Positions 8,552 through 18,993 of a DNA stretch of 64,000 nt are shown here, in pieces (positions within the stretch are counted from its first letter, which is position 1; every line of letters begins with the position of its first letter). A model generated the notes under the pieces. The model was not told where the DNA came from, made no database searches, and saw nothing but the letters and a program-made list of their open reading frames with translations. The DNA is taken from the NCBI GenBank assembly GCA_039023545.1, contig JBCHKQ010000002.1, forward strand, positions 558,001 through 622,000, given 5' to 3'. The position numbers and the translations under genes are program-made. Source of the DNA: Spirochaetia bacterium 38H-sp. GTDB taxonomy: Bacteria; Spirochaetota; Spirochaetia; Winmispirales; Winmispiraceae.

Positions 8552-10402
8552 ATGGCTGAGTCTCCAAAGATTCCTTTGAGGAGCAGTACGACTACTTCTG
8601 GCAGGCTTATGGCTGGTGCAAGAAGTCTATGGCGTGCCAATGGTATGAAGGAAGAGATGATTGGCAAGCCTGTTATTGCTATTGCCAATTCTTTTACGCA
8701 GTTTGTCCCAGGACATGTGCATCTGCATGAGATTGGCCAGAAGGTCAAGGCTCTTATAGAGAAACATGGTTTTTTTGCTGCGGAGTTTAATACCATTGCT
8801 ATAGATGACGGGATTGCCATGGGGCATGATGGGATGCTGTACTCCCTGCCATCTCGTGAGGTTATTGCCGATAGTGTCGAGTATATGGTCAATGCGCATA
8901 AGGCGGATGCTCTTGTGTGTATAAGTAACTGCGATAAGATTACTCCTGGTATGCTTATGGCTGCTATGAGGCTCAATATTCCTGCTATCTTTGTCTCCGG
9001 TGGACCTATGGAGGCAGGTATCTACAATGATAAAAAATATGACCTTGTGGATGCCATGGTCATGGGTGCAGATGAATCCATAGCCGATGAAGATATGTTT
9101 AACATAGAGAGACTGGCCTGCCCCACCTGTGGTTCCTGCTCCGGCATGTTTACCGCCAATTCTATGAACTGTCTCAACGAGGCTCTGGGACTTGCTCTTC
9201 CGGGAAACGGCACGATTGTAGCTACGCATAAGAACAGAGAAAGGCTTTTTGAGAAGGCTGCTGAGCGTATATGCGAGATGGTAGAAGCTTATTATTACAA
9301 TGGCGACAATTCTGTGCTTCCGCGCTCCATTGCAACACGTGAGGCTTTTCTCAATGCCATAGCACTTGATATTGCCATGGGAGGTTCTACCAATACTGTA
9401 CTTCATACTCTGGCTATTGCCAATGAGGGAGATGTGGATTTTACTCTCAAGGACATAGAAGAGCTCTCTAGAAAGATTCCATGTATCTGTAAGGTGGCTC
9501 CCAATTCTCATTACCATATAGAGGATGTAAACCGCGCAGGCGGTATTCTCGGCATTCTCGGTGAGCTGGACAGGAAGGGGCTTATCAACACCAGTGTAAA
9601 GCGCGCAGACGGACTTACCCTGCGAGAAGCCATAGATAAATACGATATAATGCGGCCTACTGTAACGGACGAAGCAAAGAAGCTGTATGCAAGTGCAGCT
9701 CTAGGAAAACCCAGCCTCAAGATGGGCAGTCAGGAGGCTTATTACAAGGAGCTTGATACGGACAGGATAAAAGGCTGCATAAGGGACGTAGAGCATGCCT
9801 ACTATCCTGACGGAGGGCTTGCTATTTTATACGGCAATATTGCACGCCGCGGCTGCGTGGTAAAGACAGCAGGTGTGGACGAATCCATATTCAAGTTCAA
9901 AGGACCTGCAAAGGTGTTTGAATCTCAGGAAGAAGCCTGCGAAGGCATTCTCAATCCGGAAAGAGTAAAAGCAGGGGATGTTGTGGTTATTCGCTATGAA
10001 GGACCCAAGGGAGGACCTGGCATGCAGGAGATGCTCTACCCTACTTCCTACATCAAGTCCCGCCATCTTGGTAAAGAATGTGCGCTCATAACAGACGGGA
10101 GATTTAGCGGTGGAACAAGCGGCCTATCCATTGGCCACATATCTCCTGAGGCTGCAGCAGGAGGAGAGCTAGCTCTGGTAGAAGACGGGGACATCATAGA
10201 GATAGACATACCGGCAAGAAGTATCAATGTTCTTCTGTCAGACGAAGAGCTTGCAGCAAGAAAGAAAAAACAGGAGAGTCGCGAGAGCCCCTATACCCCG
10301 CTCAAGCGCAAAAGAGAAGTCTCTAGAGCACTCAAGACCTATGCACTTCTTGCAACATCCGCAGATACCGGCGCAGTAAGAAGACTGCCTGACGAAAAAT
10401 AG
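8552..10402 (+). CDS. ilvD: Dihydroxy-acid dehydratase
   Basis: IlvD dehydrates 2,3-dihydroxy acids to 2-oxo acids in valine, isoleucine and pantothenate synthesis, using an Fe-S cluster. The protein is 616 residues, matching the long IlvD class. Conserved segments include [20 protein letters not shown] at the start and [38 protein letters not shown] carries cluster cysteines, and [20 protein letters not shown] lies near the end. The ATG at 8552 has AGGAG seven bases upstream; the longer open frame upstream runs through copy 3 of the repeat and is not coding. The gene stands alone, without other ilv genes, and ends in a strong terminator. Confidence 0.95.
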   Translation: MAESPKIPLRSSTTTSGRLMAGARSLWRANGMKEEMIGKPVIAIANSFTQFVPGHVHLHEIGQKVKALIEKHGFFAAEFNTIAIDDGIAMGHDGMLYSLPSREVIADSVEYMVNAHKADALVCISNCDKITPGMLMAAMRLNIPAIFVSGGPMEAGIYNDKKYDLVDAMVMGADESIADEDMFNIERLACPTCGSCSGMFTANSMNCLNEALGLALPGNGTIVATHKNRERLFEKAAERICEMVEAYYYNGDNSVLPRSIATREAFLNAIALDIAMGGSTNTVLHTLAIANEGDVDFTLKDIEELSRKIPCICKVAPNSHYHIEDVNRAGGILGILGELDRKGLINTSVKRADGLTLREAIDKYDIMRPTVTDEAKKLYASAALGKPSLKMGSQEAYYKELDTDRIKGCIRDVEHAYYPDGGLAILYGNIARRGCVVKTAGVDESIFKFKGPAKVFESQEEACEGILNPERVKAGDVVVIRYEGPKGGPGMQEMLYPTSYIKSRHLGKECALITDGRFSGGTSGLSIGHISPEAAAGGELALVEDGDIIEIDIPARSINVLLSDEELAARKKKQESRESPYTPLKRKREVSRALKTYALLATSADTGAVRRLPDEK

Positions 10403-10416
10403 CTTTTATATACATC

Positions 10417-10456
10417 AACCGAACGGCCGGATACTCCAAAGCATCCGGCCTTTTTT
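10417..10456 (+). terminator. ACCGAACG hairpin element, terminator type, after ilvD (copy 4)
   Basis: The box ACCGAACG (10417-10424) runs into a perfect stem GGCCGGAT / ATCCGGCC with a 10-nt loop, then seven T residues. It starts 15 bp after the ilvD stop. It combines the shared box with a standard intrinsic terminator. Confidence 0.9.
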
Positions 10457-10529
10457 TAAAAAACCACAACAGTCTTATACAGCTTATTGCCAATATACCA
10501 ACAAAAGCATAAAACTACAGGGAGACATC

Positions 10530-10973
10530 TTATGCTGCAGAATGCTTTTTCTTTCTTAAGGAAAAAGCAACAAGCAATATAGCAGCAGCAAGAGAAATCC
10601 ATATACCAGAACCCAGAGACATCTTGTTGGAAACAAGATTGTATAACGTAACCCCAGTATATATAACAGATACAATACCAGTTATGAGAGATACAACAGC
10701 AGAAGGCATCTCCATAAGCCTCAATATGACAATCAACAGACATGCAGCAATAAGAGCGACAGGGACATAACCTATGTAAGATGCTATAAAATCCTTAGGC
10801 TTATCATCAGAAAAAAGAGAACTAAAAGAAGCAAGGTTTTCCATAGCACTATTGAGAGAAAAACCGGATAGAGGAATCCCCATAACACTAGTCCACGGAC
10901 TAAAAAGAGCAAGAACAAGCAAAAAGGCAGCAATAACCTCAAACCTGTCAAGAAGCAGATTAATACGATTCAT
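10530..10973 (-). CDS. Small membrane protein of unknown function
   Basis: The 147-residue protein has four predicted membrane helices: VIAAFLLVLALFSPW, VPVALIAACLLIVILRL, AVVSLITGIVSVIYTGVTLY and IWISLAAAILLVAFSL. A polar loop of about 35 residues lies between helices one and two, and the C-terminus is basic. AGGAGG lies close ahead of the ATG, so translation is credible. I do not recognise a family. It stands alone on the minus strand between ilvD and the cyclase operon, both on the plus strand, so context gives no function. Confidence 0.7.
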   Translation of the reverse strand: MNRINLLLDRFEVIAAFLLVLALFSPWTSVMGIPLSGFSLNSAMENLASFSSLFSDDKPKDFIASYIGYVPVALIAACLLIVILRLMEMPSAVVSLITGIVSVIYTGVTLYNLVSNKMSLGSGIWISLAAAILLVAFSLRKKKHSAA

Positions 10974-11234
10974 AAAACCTCCTAGTATATTTTGTATTAA
11001 GAATATATTATATCACATCTTAAAAAATTTCATTATTTTTTGCTAAGATTCTACACAAAAAAACATTTAAAACATTTTTATAAAAAGACTCATGCAATTC
11101 TTTAAAAATAATTGATAGTGGACTAGAATGATAGCACAACAATAGAACGCTTGGATGAAATTTTGTCACAAAACAATCCCGGAAGCAGGAAAAAAAACAA
11201 AATAGAAATATACTATATAATAAAAGGCTGATTT
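10974..11234. other. AT-rich intergenic region between divergent genes
   Basis: This gap of about 260 bp separates the minus-strand membrane protein from the plus-strand cyclase. A TATAAT lies at 11216-11221 but has no good -35 at normal spacing. No convincing operator, repeat or small gene was seen. Confidence 0.4.
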
Positions 11235-12788
11235 ATGTCAAAAACAAACACAGCAGATATAACAGATGAAGTTGTCCGTGTAAGTTCCATAATAAGCTCA
11301 TCAAAAAACATAAAAGAAGCTACAATAAAACTGGTAGACCATAGTGCAGACATCAGCGGAGCAGACTCCGCTGCATTTTATCTGCTGGATAATAACCGAT
11401 ATACACTCTCTGCCTCGGCCGGCAATAAGAATCTTCCTGCAATATTTGAAGATACGGATTCACTCGATTTTCTAAGGGAGATACAAGATTACATATATCA
11501 GTCGGATAGAGAAAACGCCTTTCTTCCAGGATTATTTATATCCGAGTCAGCAAAAAGCACGCTAGCCATTCCTCTATGGGAAAAAAGCGATATAATCGGA
11601 ATATTGATTCTTCTTTCCTGCAAAGAAAACCATTTCAAAAAAAAAGATGCGCGATTTATATCGGCCATAACAAAAATAGCAGGCGGAACAATAATCAACA
11701 CAAGACTGATAACAAAAATCAGAGACTATGCAAGAGAAGTAACAGAGTTAAAAAACTATCAGCAATCCATTTTCTCATCCATAAGTAACCTGCTTATAAC
11801 CTTGGACAGATACGGCAACATAACATATATAAACAAGCAGACAGAAGAAACACTGGGAATATCAAAAGAGTTTATAGGGGCTGATTTTTTTTCTATATTC
11901 TCCGACATGTTAAGTAAGAAAGTAACAGATAAAATAAGAGAAAATCTAGAATCAGGATCAATAATCCCCGGCATAGAAGGCATATTAAAAACCCAAAAAG
12001 ACTCAGAAATAGATTTTTCACTGACTATATCCCCACTTTACATAAGAAAAAATAAAACAGATGGAATCGTTCTTATCTTTACCGACCAGAGCAGAGAAAA
12101 AGAGCTAAGAGAAAAGATAGACATAGTAACAGAAGAGAGAAGAAAAATAAAAGATATGTTTTCAAGATATTTATCTCATGAAGTCGTACAAAAACTAATA
12201 GAAGCGCCTCACAGTATACAGCTGGGTGGAGAAAAAAAGATTGCTACAATATTTTTTGCTGATATAAGAGGATACACATCTTTCTCAGAAAACAAAAGCC
12301 CAGAATATATACTAGATATCTTAAACCAGTATTTTCAGCACGTAGTAGAAATAATCATTGCAAAACGAGGTTTCATAGACAAGTTTATAGGCGACTGCGT
12401 TATGGCAGCCTGGGGGGTACCCCTGCAATCCGAAAAACAGGATGCAATAGATGCCGTAGCATGCGCAATAGACATACAAAAAATGATACGCTCTCCCAAC
12501 AGACCTTTTTTTAAAGGAGAAGCAAAAAATCTAAAGATAGGTATAGGAATACACTCCGGTCCACTTGTGGCAGGCAACATAGGAAGTTCAAGCTATATGA
12601 ACTACACGGTTATAGGAGACACCGTAAACATAGCATCACGGATAGAAGCAATATCAGGCCCGGATGAAATCATAATAACAGAAGAAACAAAAAAGCTGCT
12701 GGAAGATAGCTTTAAACTGCAAAAACTCAACCCTGTCACAGTAAAAGGAAAAACAAAGCCAATACCAGTATACAAAGTAATCTATTGA
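11235..12788 (+). CDS. Class IIIb adenylate/guanylate cyclase with GAF and PAS domains
   Basis: This makes a cyclic nucleotide, probably cAMP. Domain order in 517 residues: GAF about 20-160, PAS about 175-290, a short linker helix, then the class III catalytic domain from about 335. Metal aspartates are in FFADIRGYT (D343) and FIGDCVMAAWG (D387). K383 is the purine-specifying Lys, and N465 and R469 sit in GDTVNIASRIEA. The second purine-contact position is Thr (T458, NYTVIG), which marks class IIIb; several such enzymes (CyaC-like, soluble AC) respond to bicarbonate. There is no membrane anchor, so it is cytosolic. The stop precedes the HEAT-repeat gene by 20 bp, suggesting one operon. No strong SD is visible. 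Confidence 0.9.
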   Translation: MSKTNTADITDEVVRVSSIISSSKNIKEATIKLVDHSADISGADSAAFYLLDNNRYTLSASAGNKNLPAIFEDTDSLDFLREIQDYIYQSDRENAFLPGLFISESAKSTLAIPLWEKSDIIGILILLSCKENHFKKKDARFISAITKIAGGTIINTRLITKIRDYAREVTELKNYQQSIFSSISNLLITLDRYGNITYINKQTEETLGISKEFIGADFFSIFSDMLSKKVTDKIRENLESGSIIPGIEGILKTQKDSEIDFSLTISPLYIRKNKTDGIVLIFTDQSREKELREKIDIVTEERRKIKDMFSRYLSHEVVQKLIEAPHSIQLGGEKKIATIFFADIRGYTSFSENKSPEYILDILNQYFQHVVEIIIAKRGFIDKFIGDCVMAAWGVPLQSEKQDAIDAVACAIDIQKMIRSPNRPFFKGEAKNLKIGIGIHSGPLVAGNIGSSSYMNYTVIGDTVNIASRIEAISGPDEIIITEETKKLLEDSFKLQKLNPVTVKGKTKPIPVYKVIY

Positions 12789-12808
12789 TTAACCATAAGG
12801 AGAAAACT

Positions 12809-15373
12809 ATGGGAAAAATATGGCAGATATCACAGACAACTAGTCTGATTATTATTGCAACAATAACTGTAATCCTTATTCTTACAGTAACACTGCTCAT
12901 AATAATAAGAAACAAAAAACAGAAACAATATTTTATAAATATAGTAGAAGAATTCTCTAGCACCGCCGATCTACTAAGAGAAAAAATAGTAGAGAAATTC
13001 TCACCTTCAAACCTTATAAGACTTCTACCACTCATAGAAGAACTTGCAGAGGAGAAAGCTCTTCCCCTTATTACCCTATCAGGCATGGATTCTTTTTTAT
13101 ATAGAAAACTGATTTCCGGAGGGAATTACAAGACATTTGACCTGGTAAGAAGACATGCCGTAGAGACATCCATGTATGCATGCTTCTACTATGCACTAAA
13201 AAATCCTAAGATGATAGAACATCTCTTTTCTCATCCCGATTATTCTGACATAGAAATCATGCGGTTTATAGCACTCACATGGGACAGAACCCCATTTGAT
13301 ACAAAAAAAGCATTCTACCTTCTTCAAGACAGAATAAACCTAATAACAGAGCTTACGGCAGACCAGCAATCACAATGCCGCTTGTTTGCAAGCAGCATAC
13401 TTGTAAACTCGCCGGAAGAGAGAATAACAAGACTACTACTGCAAATGGTAGAAGATCCTGATTACAATGTGAGAAAAATAATAATAAGTAACTTGCCATC
13501 AAATATTCTTAAAGAAAAGATTGAGAGTATCCTAGCAGAAGACCCATCCTGCGAGGTAAGAGAAGAAGCATGGAAAAAACTTACCAAAGAAGAAAGAGAA
13601 GCCTTTCTCGACAAAAACATTACAGATCAACACGCCTTACATATACTCAGGCTTCTAAACCCCACAGATAAGAATCATCAGGAATTCGCTCTAAGATGTC
13701 TCAAAAGCCCTAACGAAGAGCTTGCATTTTATGCCGCTCATTTTCTATGCAAACAACCGGGAAGCATTTTGGATTATATATTTATAAAAGCGGATTCTAG
13801 AGACAGAGATGGATTTAAAGAAGCAGAGACCATTCTTACAAAGGCTGCAGGTTACCAGGCAACCGCATTTTTAAACAGTGTAGCAAGAATAGAAAATACA
13901 GATACAATACTCCTCGCACTAAAAATACTAAGAGAAAAGGGAGAAAAAAAACATATTCTTACTATTACAAGGAAACTCATAGCAGCCTCTGTCTGGGAGA
14001 AAAATCCCAGAACATACAGAGAACTAATAAAAACCATTCTCGCAAGAAGAGACGAAATCTCTCTTTTGCATATAAAAAAGTTCTTAAAATCCAACAAAAA
14101 TAACCATCAACTTATCAACGCAACACTGGAACTATTGGATAAAAATACAGTAAACCTCGTATCCGATTTACTCTCAGAACTTTTCCTGGACCCAAAATAT
14201 AAAAAAAGAAAAAAACTGGAAGAACTTCTTTCCATGGAAGAAAAAAGCATACTACTACCACTACTGCTGGAAACAATAGAGGACAAGGGAAAACCTCTCA
14301 TACTCAAGAAATCCGCCATAAGAGTACTTGCACTACAAAAATTACCTTACTGTATCGGGCTGTTATTGGAAGAATTACCCACTCTCTCCCAAGAAGAAGC
14401 TGTAGAGCTTACTAACATACTCTCTCAATACCCAGAAGAGGCAATAGCCCCTGAAATAGAAACCTATATAAATACATATGATGCTAGGATGGTTTCCACA
14501 CTTATTGCCGCACTTCCAGTAGAATACAAGAAAAAATACAACAAAAAAATAGAAGAAAAAATGAGCTCACCTGACCCTATGGTTAGAATTGCAGCAGCAT
14601 ATAGCATAGCAGAAATAGCAGACAATAAGCAACTTCAAAACATGGAAACATTACTCCATGACCCTGACATTGCAGTGAGAGCAAATGTTGCCAGAATCCT
14701 GGCAGAAAGAGGCAATAAAAAAATATACAATAAATTGAGCCAGATATTACAATCTGACGATGAGTTCTCAGAGGTAAAACATTCTATTCTAGAAGGTTTA
14801 GGGAAAAGCAATAATCCGGATAAAATCCCGCTTCTAATGGATATAACAGAAAGCACCCCAGAACTAGAAAAATACATAACAAGAACACTGACTAATAGAA
14901 TGAGTCCAGAATGCATAAAAGCACTTGCAGAAGAATTGAAAAACAGAAAAGAAAGAACAAGAGAAGTGATAAAACAGGCCTTCAAAGCACAAGGAGAACT
15001 TGCTGAGAACAACCTTCTTGAGCTATTAAAACAAGATATAGGCGGAATAAAACCCATAATAAATCAGCTTCTAGAAGATACAGGACTCATAGATATATAT
15101 ATAAACAGATTAAATAACAGAAACAATGATATAAGAAAGGAAGCTGCAAAACTGCTCTCAAAAATAGGAACAGAGCATGCCCTAAGGGGGCTTGTACTTG
15201 CTGCCGCAGATCCCGAAGAAGATATCCGTATAATTACAATAAAAGCAATAGCAGGATTAGAAGGCAAAAACGGCAAGGATATTCTCGATCGTCTCTTGTC
15301 AGATCCCAACAAAAAAGTGAGAAAATATACAAGGTGGGCACTGGAGCGAAAAAAATTGGAAAACAAAGCATAA
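12809..15373 (+). CDS. Membrane-anchored HEAT-repeat protein
   Basis: The 854-residue protein begins with one transmembrane helix (SLIIIATITVILILTVTLLIIIRN), probably placing the rest in the cytosol. The remainder is almost entirely alpha-helical, with HEAT/PBS-lyase-like repeats. Clear units include DPDYNVRKIIISNL, SPDPMVRIAAAYSIAEIA, DPDIAVRANVARILAERG, NNDIRKEAAKLLSKIG, DPEEDIRIITIKAIAGL and DPNKKVRKYTRWALER. Such repeats serve as protein-binding scaffolds; no catalytic motif is visible. AAGGAGA lies six bases before the ATG at 12809. Being directly behind a cyclase gene it may act in the same signalling pathway, but this is inference. Confidence 0.8.
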   Translation: MGKIWQISQTTSLIIIATITVILILTVTLLIIIRNKKQKQYFINIVEEFSSTADLLREKIVEKFSPSNLIRLLPLIEELAEEKALPLITLSGMDSFLYRKLISGGNYKTFDLVRRHAVETSMYACFYYALKNPKMIEHLFSHPDYSDIEIMRFIALTWDRTPFDTKKAFYLLQDRINLITELTADQQSQCRLFASSILVNSPEERITRLLLQMVEDPDYNVRKIIISNLPSNILKEKIESILAEDPSCEVREEAWKKLTKEEREAFLDKNITDQHALHILRLLNPTDKNHQEFALRCLKSPNEELAFYAAHFLCKQPGSILDYIFIKADSRDRDGFKEAETILTKAAGYQATAFLNSVARIENTDTILLALKILREKGEKKHILTITRKLIAASVWEKNPRTYRELIKTILARRDEISLLHIKKFLKSNKNNHQLINATLELLDKNTVNLVSDLLSELFLDPKYKKRKKLEELLSMEEKSILLPLLLETIEDKGKPLILKKSAIRVLALQKLPYCIGLLLEELPTLSQEEAVELTNILSQYPEEAIAPEIETYINTYDARMVSTLIAALPVEYKKKYNKKIEEKMSSPDPMVRIAAAYSIAEIADNKQLQNMETLLHDPDIAVRANVARILAERGNKKIYNKLSQILQSDDEFSEVKHSILEGLGKSNNPDKIPLLMDITESTPELEKYITRTLTNRMSPECIKALAEELKNRKERTREVIKQAFKAQGELAENNLLELLKQDIGGIKPIINQLLEDTGLIDIYINRLNNRNNDIRKEAAKLLSKIGTEHALRGLVLAAADPEEDIRIITIKAIAGLEGKNGKDILDRLLSDPNKKVRKYTRWALERKKLENKA

Positions 15374-15444
15374 AGCTTCCTACCTTGTAACTTTTTATCT
15401 CTTTATAGTATTTTTATACAAAACAAATATAAACAGGGAATCCC

Positions 15445-15657
15445 ATGAGAGAAAGATTAACATACCTGATTCTGTCAATATTTATAGCCATAAGCCCTGT
15501 CATTCTATGGTTTAGAGGGGATATAAGAAAAGCATTACAAGCCCCGTTTTCTTTTTACAGCTTTTTTTCAATAGCTTTGTACATAATTATGTTTGTCGGA
15601 GGAGTATGGGGAATAATAAAAAGTATCAGATATAAAGAAGATAAAGAACAAAAATAA
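15445..15657 (+). CDS. Small two-helix membrane protein
   Basis: The 70-residue protein has two hydrophobic segments (YLILSIFIAISPVILWF and FFSIALYIIMFVGGVWGII) and a charged lysine-rich tail (YKEDKEQK). It ends 7 bp before the upstream-most possible start of the ABC ATPase gene and 50 bp before its likely GTG start. It is therefore probably the first gene of the Gld-type transporter operon. No family is recognised. Confidence 0.6.
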   Translation: MRERLTYLILSIFIAISPVILWFRGDIRKALQAPFSFYSFFSIALYIIMFVGGVWGIIKSIRYKEDKEQK

Positions 15658-15706
15658 GTAACCAATGGATATAAAATATATCCAAAATATATCCAAGGAG
15701 GATACC

Positions 15707-16660
15707 GTGATAAAGGTACAGAACCTGACCAAGCGCTACGGGTCCCACACTGCGGTAAAAGATATCAGTTTCTCCATAGAAAAGGGAGAAATAATAGGAT
15801 TTCTGGGACCCAACGGAGCGGGAAAAAGCACAACAATGAATATTCTAACAGGCTATCTCTCAGCGACAGAAGGAGAAGTGGAGATAGCCGGCAAAAAAAT
15901 TCTGGAGGATCCTATAGAGTGCAAAAAGCATATAGGGTACCTTCCTGAAAACCCACCACTCTATATGACTTTTACTGCAAGAGAGTATCTTGACTTTGTC
16001 TGTGATCTTAAAGGAATAAATAAAAAATACAAAAAAGAACACATAGATACCATCTCAGAAAAAGTAGGCATAACCCATGTCATGAACAGACTTATAAAAA
16101 ACCTGTCCAAGGGTTATAAACAGAGAGTCGGACTGGCTCAGGCGCTTATAGGAGATCCGGATATTCTCATCTTGGATGAACCAACAATAGGACTTGACCC
16201 GAGACAGATTCTGGACATAAGAAGCCTTATAAAGGATTTGGGTAAAGAACATACTGTAATTTTGAGCTCGCACATCCTCCCGGAAGTGAGCATGGTATGT
16301 AAAAGGATTCTGATTATAAACAATGGAACCTTGATAGCAGATGATACTCCGGAGAAACTCGCATCAAGACTATCCGGAAGCAACAAACTTCTCCTGCGAC
16401 TGGAAGCAAAAAAAGAAGATGTGGAAAAGGCCTTCTCCGAGATAAAAGAAATCCAAAATCTTAACTTTAAAGAAAGCCAGGAAGAAAACACAATAGACGT
16501 AGAAGTAATAGCAAATGAAAACACAGATATAAGAAAACCTCTTTTTTATGCATGTGCCAATAAAAACATCCCAATATTAACCATGCGCTCTTTGGACGTA
16601 AACCTGGAAGACATATTCCTGCATCTTATAACAGAAGAAAATCAGGAGAAGGAGGGATAA
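15707..16660 (+). CDS. ABC transporter ATP-binding protein, GldA-like
   Basis: This is the cytosolic ATPase subunit of an ABC-2 type transporter. Walker A is GPNGAGKST, the signature is LSKGYKQRVGLAQAL, and Walker B is ILILDEPTIGLDP with a following H-loop SSHIL. A C-terminal extension of about 90 residues follows, as in GldA/CcmA-type ATPases. I chose GTG at 15707, which has AAGGAGG upstream and gives the normal start VIKVQNLTKRYG. An ATG 42 bases upstream would add 14 residues and lacks a good ribosome site. The partner permease starts one base after the stop. The substrate is unknown; in Bacteroidetes the homologous GldAFG set is needed for gliding, but many non-gliding bacteria carry it. 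Confidence 0.88.
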   Translation: MIKVQNLTKRYGSHTAVKDISFSIEKGEIIGFLGPNGAGKSTTMNILTGYLSATEGEVEIAGKKILEDPIECKKHIGYLPENPPLYMTFTAREYLDFVCDLKGINKKYKKEHIDTISEKVGITHVMNRLIKNLSKGYKQRVGLAQALIGDPDILILDEPTIGLDPRQILDIRSLIKDLGKEHTVILSSHILPEVSMVCKRILIINNGTLIADDTPEKLASRLSGSNKLLLRLEAKKEDVEKAFSEIKEIQNLNFKESQEENTIDVEVIANENTDIRKPLFYACANKNIPILTMRSLDVNLEDIFLHLITEENQEKEG

Positions 16661-16661
16661 T

Positions 16662-17525
16662 ATGCTTGCTATCTTAAAAAAAGAACTAAGAACATTTTTT
16701 ACATCACCCATAGGATATATTTATATGGGAGGATTTCTCCTGTTTTCGGGCTATTTTTTTGCAACACAATCTATTCTTACAAGAAACCCTCAGTATACCA
16801 ATATATTCAGTGGTATGATAACAATCTTCTTGTTTATAATGCCAATGCTGACCATGCGTCTCATGTCAGAAGAGAAAAATCAGAAAACGGATCAGCTTCT
16901 CATAACGAGCCCCACATCAGTAGGGAATATAATAATCGGTAAATTCCTTGCTGCATATGTAATATTTGCAATAACACTTGCAATAACAATATTATATGCC
17001 ATAGTCATAGAGATACATGGCAAACTGCCACTCTGGGAAACAATAGGAAGCTATATCGGGTTTCTTCTTCTTGGAGGTGCATACATCTCCGTGGGGCTTT
17101 TTATATCAACTATGACAGAAAACCAGATAGTCTCGGCACTTGTTTCTTTTTTTGCTGTATTATTACTTCTTTTTCTTGATAATATTGCCAATGCAATGCC
17201 GGCAGAAAACATAGCAGGACTCATATTTGCAATAATACTGGCAGCGCTGCTTTCTCTATATCTATACAGAACAACAAAAAACATATTCCTAGCAGCTGTT
17301 GTTCTTGCGGTTGCGATTGTAGGGACAGGAATAGCATATATTATAGACTCCTCTTTGTTTTACAGACTAATCACAAAAACCCTGCAAATCCTCTCCTTAA
17401 ATAACAGATATAAATCGTTTGGGATGGGGATTTTTGAAGTTTCCGGAATAGTATATTACATATCGTACATGGCATTCTTCTTGTTTCTATCCACTCATGC
17501 CGTAGAAAGAAGAAGATGGGTCTGA
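16662..17525 (+). CDS. ABC-2 type permease, GldF-like
   Basis: The 287-residue protein has about six membrane helices in the ABC2_membrane arrangement. The N-terminus LAILKKELRTFFTSPIGYIY is characteristic of the GldF/COG1277 group. The cytosolic motif MPMLTMRLMSEEKNQKTDQLL LTSP-like segment (MRLMSEEKNQKTDQLLITSP) precedes helix three and is the most conserved part of this family. GGAGG lies upstream. It forms a transporter with the preceding ATPase and the following GldG-like protein. Confidence 0.87.
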   Translation: MLAILKKELRTFFTSPIGYIYMGGFLLFSGYFFATQSILTRNPQYTNIFSGMITIFLFIMPMLTMRLMSEEKNQKTDQLLITSPTSVGNIIIGKFLAAYVIFAITLAITILYAIVIEIHGKLPLWETIGSYIGFLLLGGAYISVGLFISTMTENQIVSALVSFFAVLLLLFLDNIANAMPAENIAGLIFAIILAALLSLYLYRTTKNIFLAAVVLAVAIVGTGIAYIIDSSLFYRLITKTLQILSLNNRYKSFGMGIFEVSGIVYYISYMAFFLFLSTHAVERRRWV

Positions 17526-17535
17526 GGGAGGCAAC

Positions 17536-18993
17536 ATGAAACTCATAAAAAACATAGGAAAAACCATCAGCAAAGGCATTCAATCTCTAAGCAAAGATAC
17601 CGTAAAATACGGCGGTTATGCAGCAATAGTAACCGTAGCCTTTGCTCTAATATTACTACTATTCAATATAGCAATTACAAGCCTTGATTTTAAATTCGAT
17701 CTTACGGAAAAAAAACTTTTTTCCCTGTCGGATGAAACTATAAAGTTTATAAAAAATCTTAAAGATGACATACGGATAACAGCCATATACAAAGAGGGAG
17801 AAGAACCTGAGAGAATAAAAGAAGTTTTAAACCTATATGCTAAAAACAGCCCTCACATATCTTTAAGGTTTGTAGACCTGGACAAAAATCCTGGCATACT
17901 GTCAGAATATAAGGACAGCGACAAAAAAATAGAAAACGGTTCTATTATAATAGAAAGCCAAAAAGCAAAAAAGATTCTTAGCAGCTATGACCTTTACGAG
18001 ATAACATACTCCCAGCAAGGTCCTCAAATTACAGGATTTGCAGCAGAAAAAATAATAACAACTACAATATATACCGTAGCAGGGGGGAAAAGTCCTATAG
18101 TCTATGAGTTGGAAGGGCATCAGGAAACTCCTCTATCCAGATATAAAGCAACAGAACTTCTGGAAAGAGAAAATATTACTTTAAAAACTCTCAATTTTAT
18201 CAAAAACCCTGCAATACCGGCAGATGCCAAGGCAATAATAATTTACGGAATAAGAAGAGATATAAGCCCTGGAGAAGCAGAACTTCTTCAGCAATATCTG
18301 GATACAGGTGGTCATCTCATAGTAGTAAAAGGCATAACATCGGAAAATACCCCCAATCTCGATAAGGTTCTTTCATCATACGGTATACGCTTTGACTACG
18401 GGATTGTAGGAGAACCAAACCGCCAGAAAAATATGGGCAATCCATTTCAAGTTATACCAATCATAGCAGATCACGACATAAGCAAAAAAATAACAGAGAA
18501 CAAAGATACAATGATTCTGCAATGGAGCATGGCCATAAAAGAAGAGTCTATCAAGAGAAAAACAATCAAGATAACACCTCTCCTTACAACGACTGCGACC
18601 TCATTTATGACAAAAAACTTTGATAAAAGTAAAAATACAGCTCAGATTTCAAAGGATGAGACAGGGCCTTTTAACCTTGCCGTAGCAATAGAAGAAAAAC
18701 AGGATAATGGAAAGACAACCAGAATCGTAGCAATAGCAGCAGACAGTCTTATGGAAAATCTATATCCATTTAACGCTCAGATACCAGCAAATATAGATTT
18801 CTTTATCGGCTCTATACTCTGGAGTACTGATAGAAAGGACTCTATCTCCGTAGGGTCGAAAAGTCTTATGGCACTTCCTTTAAGCATAGATGGACGTATG
18901 CAAATAATATATACGGTACTTTTTGTCATAATAATACCTCTTGCTTTTATAATCACAGCACTTGTCGTATGGCTCAGGAGGAAAAATCTATGA
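17536..18993 (+). CDS. GldG-like ABC transporter auxiliary protein
   Basis: The 485-residue protein has an N-terminal membrane helix (YAAIVTVAFALILLLFNIAIT), a large extracytoplasmic domain and a C-terminal helix (IIYTVLFVIIIPLAFIITALVVWLRR). After the first helix comes FDLTEKKLFSLSDETIKFIK, the hallmark of the GldG/DUF7088 family. Later there are ABC_transp_aux features, such as VYELEGHQE and IIYGIRRDISPGEAELLQQYLDTGGHLIV. It partners with the GldA- and GldF-like proteins. The stop overlaps the next start (ATGA), which implies coupled translation. Confidence 0.87.
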   Translation: MKLIKNIGKTISKGIQSLSKDTVKYGGYAAIVTVAFALILLLFNIAITSLDFKFDLTEKKLFSLSDETIKFIKNLKDDIRITAIYKEGEEPERIKEVLNLYAKNSPHISLRFVDLDKNPGILSEYKDSDKKIENGSIIIESQKAKKILSSYDLYEITYSQQGPQITGFAAEKIITTTIYTVAGGKSPIVYELEGHQETPLSRYKATELLERENITLKTLNFIKNPAIPADAKAIIIYGIRRDISPGEAELLQQYLDTGGHLIVVKGITSENTPNLDKVLSSYGIRFDYGIVGEPNRQKNMGNPFQVIPIIADHDISKKITENKDTMILQWSMAIKEESIKRKTIKITPLLTTTATSFMTKNFDKSKNTAQISKDETGPFNLAVAIEEKQDNGKTTRIVAIAADSLMENLYPFNAQIPANIDFFIGSILWSTDRKDSISVGSKSLMALPLSIDGRMQIIYTVLFVIIIPLAFIITALVVWLRRKNL

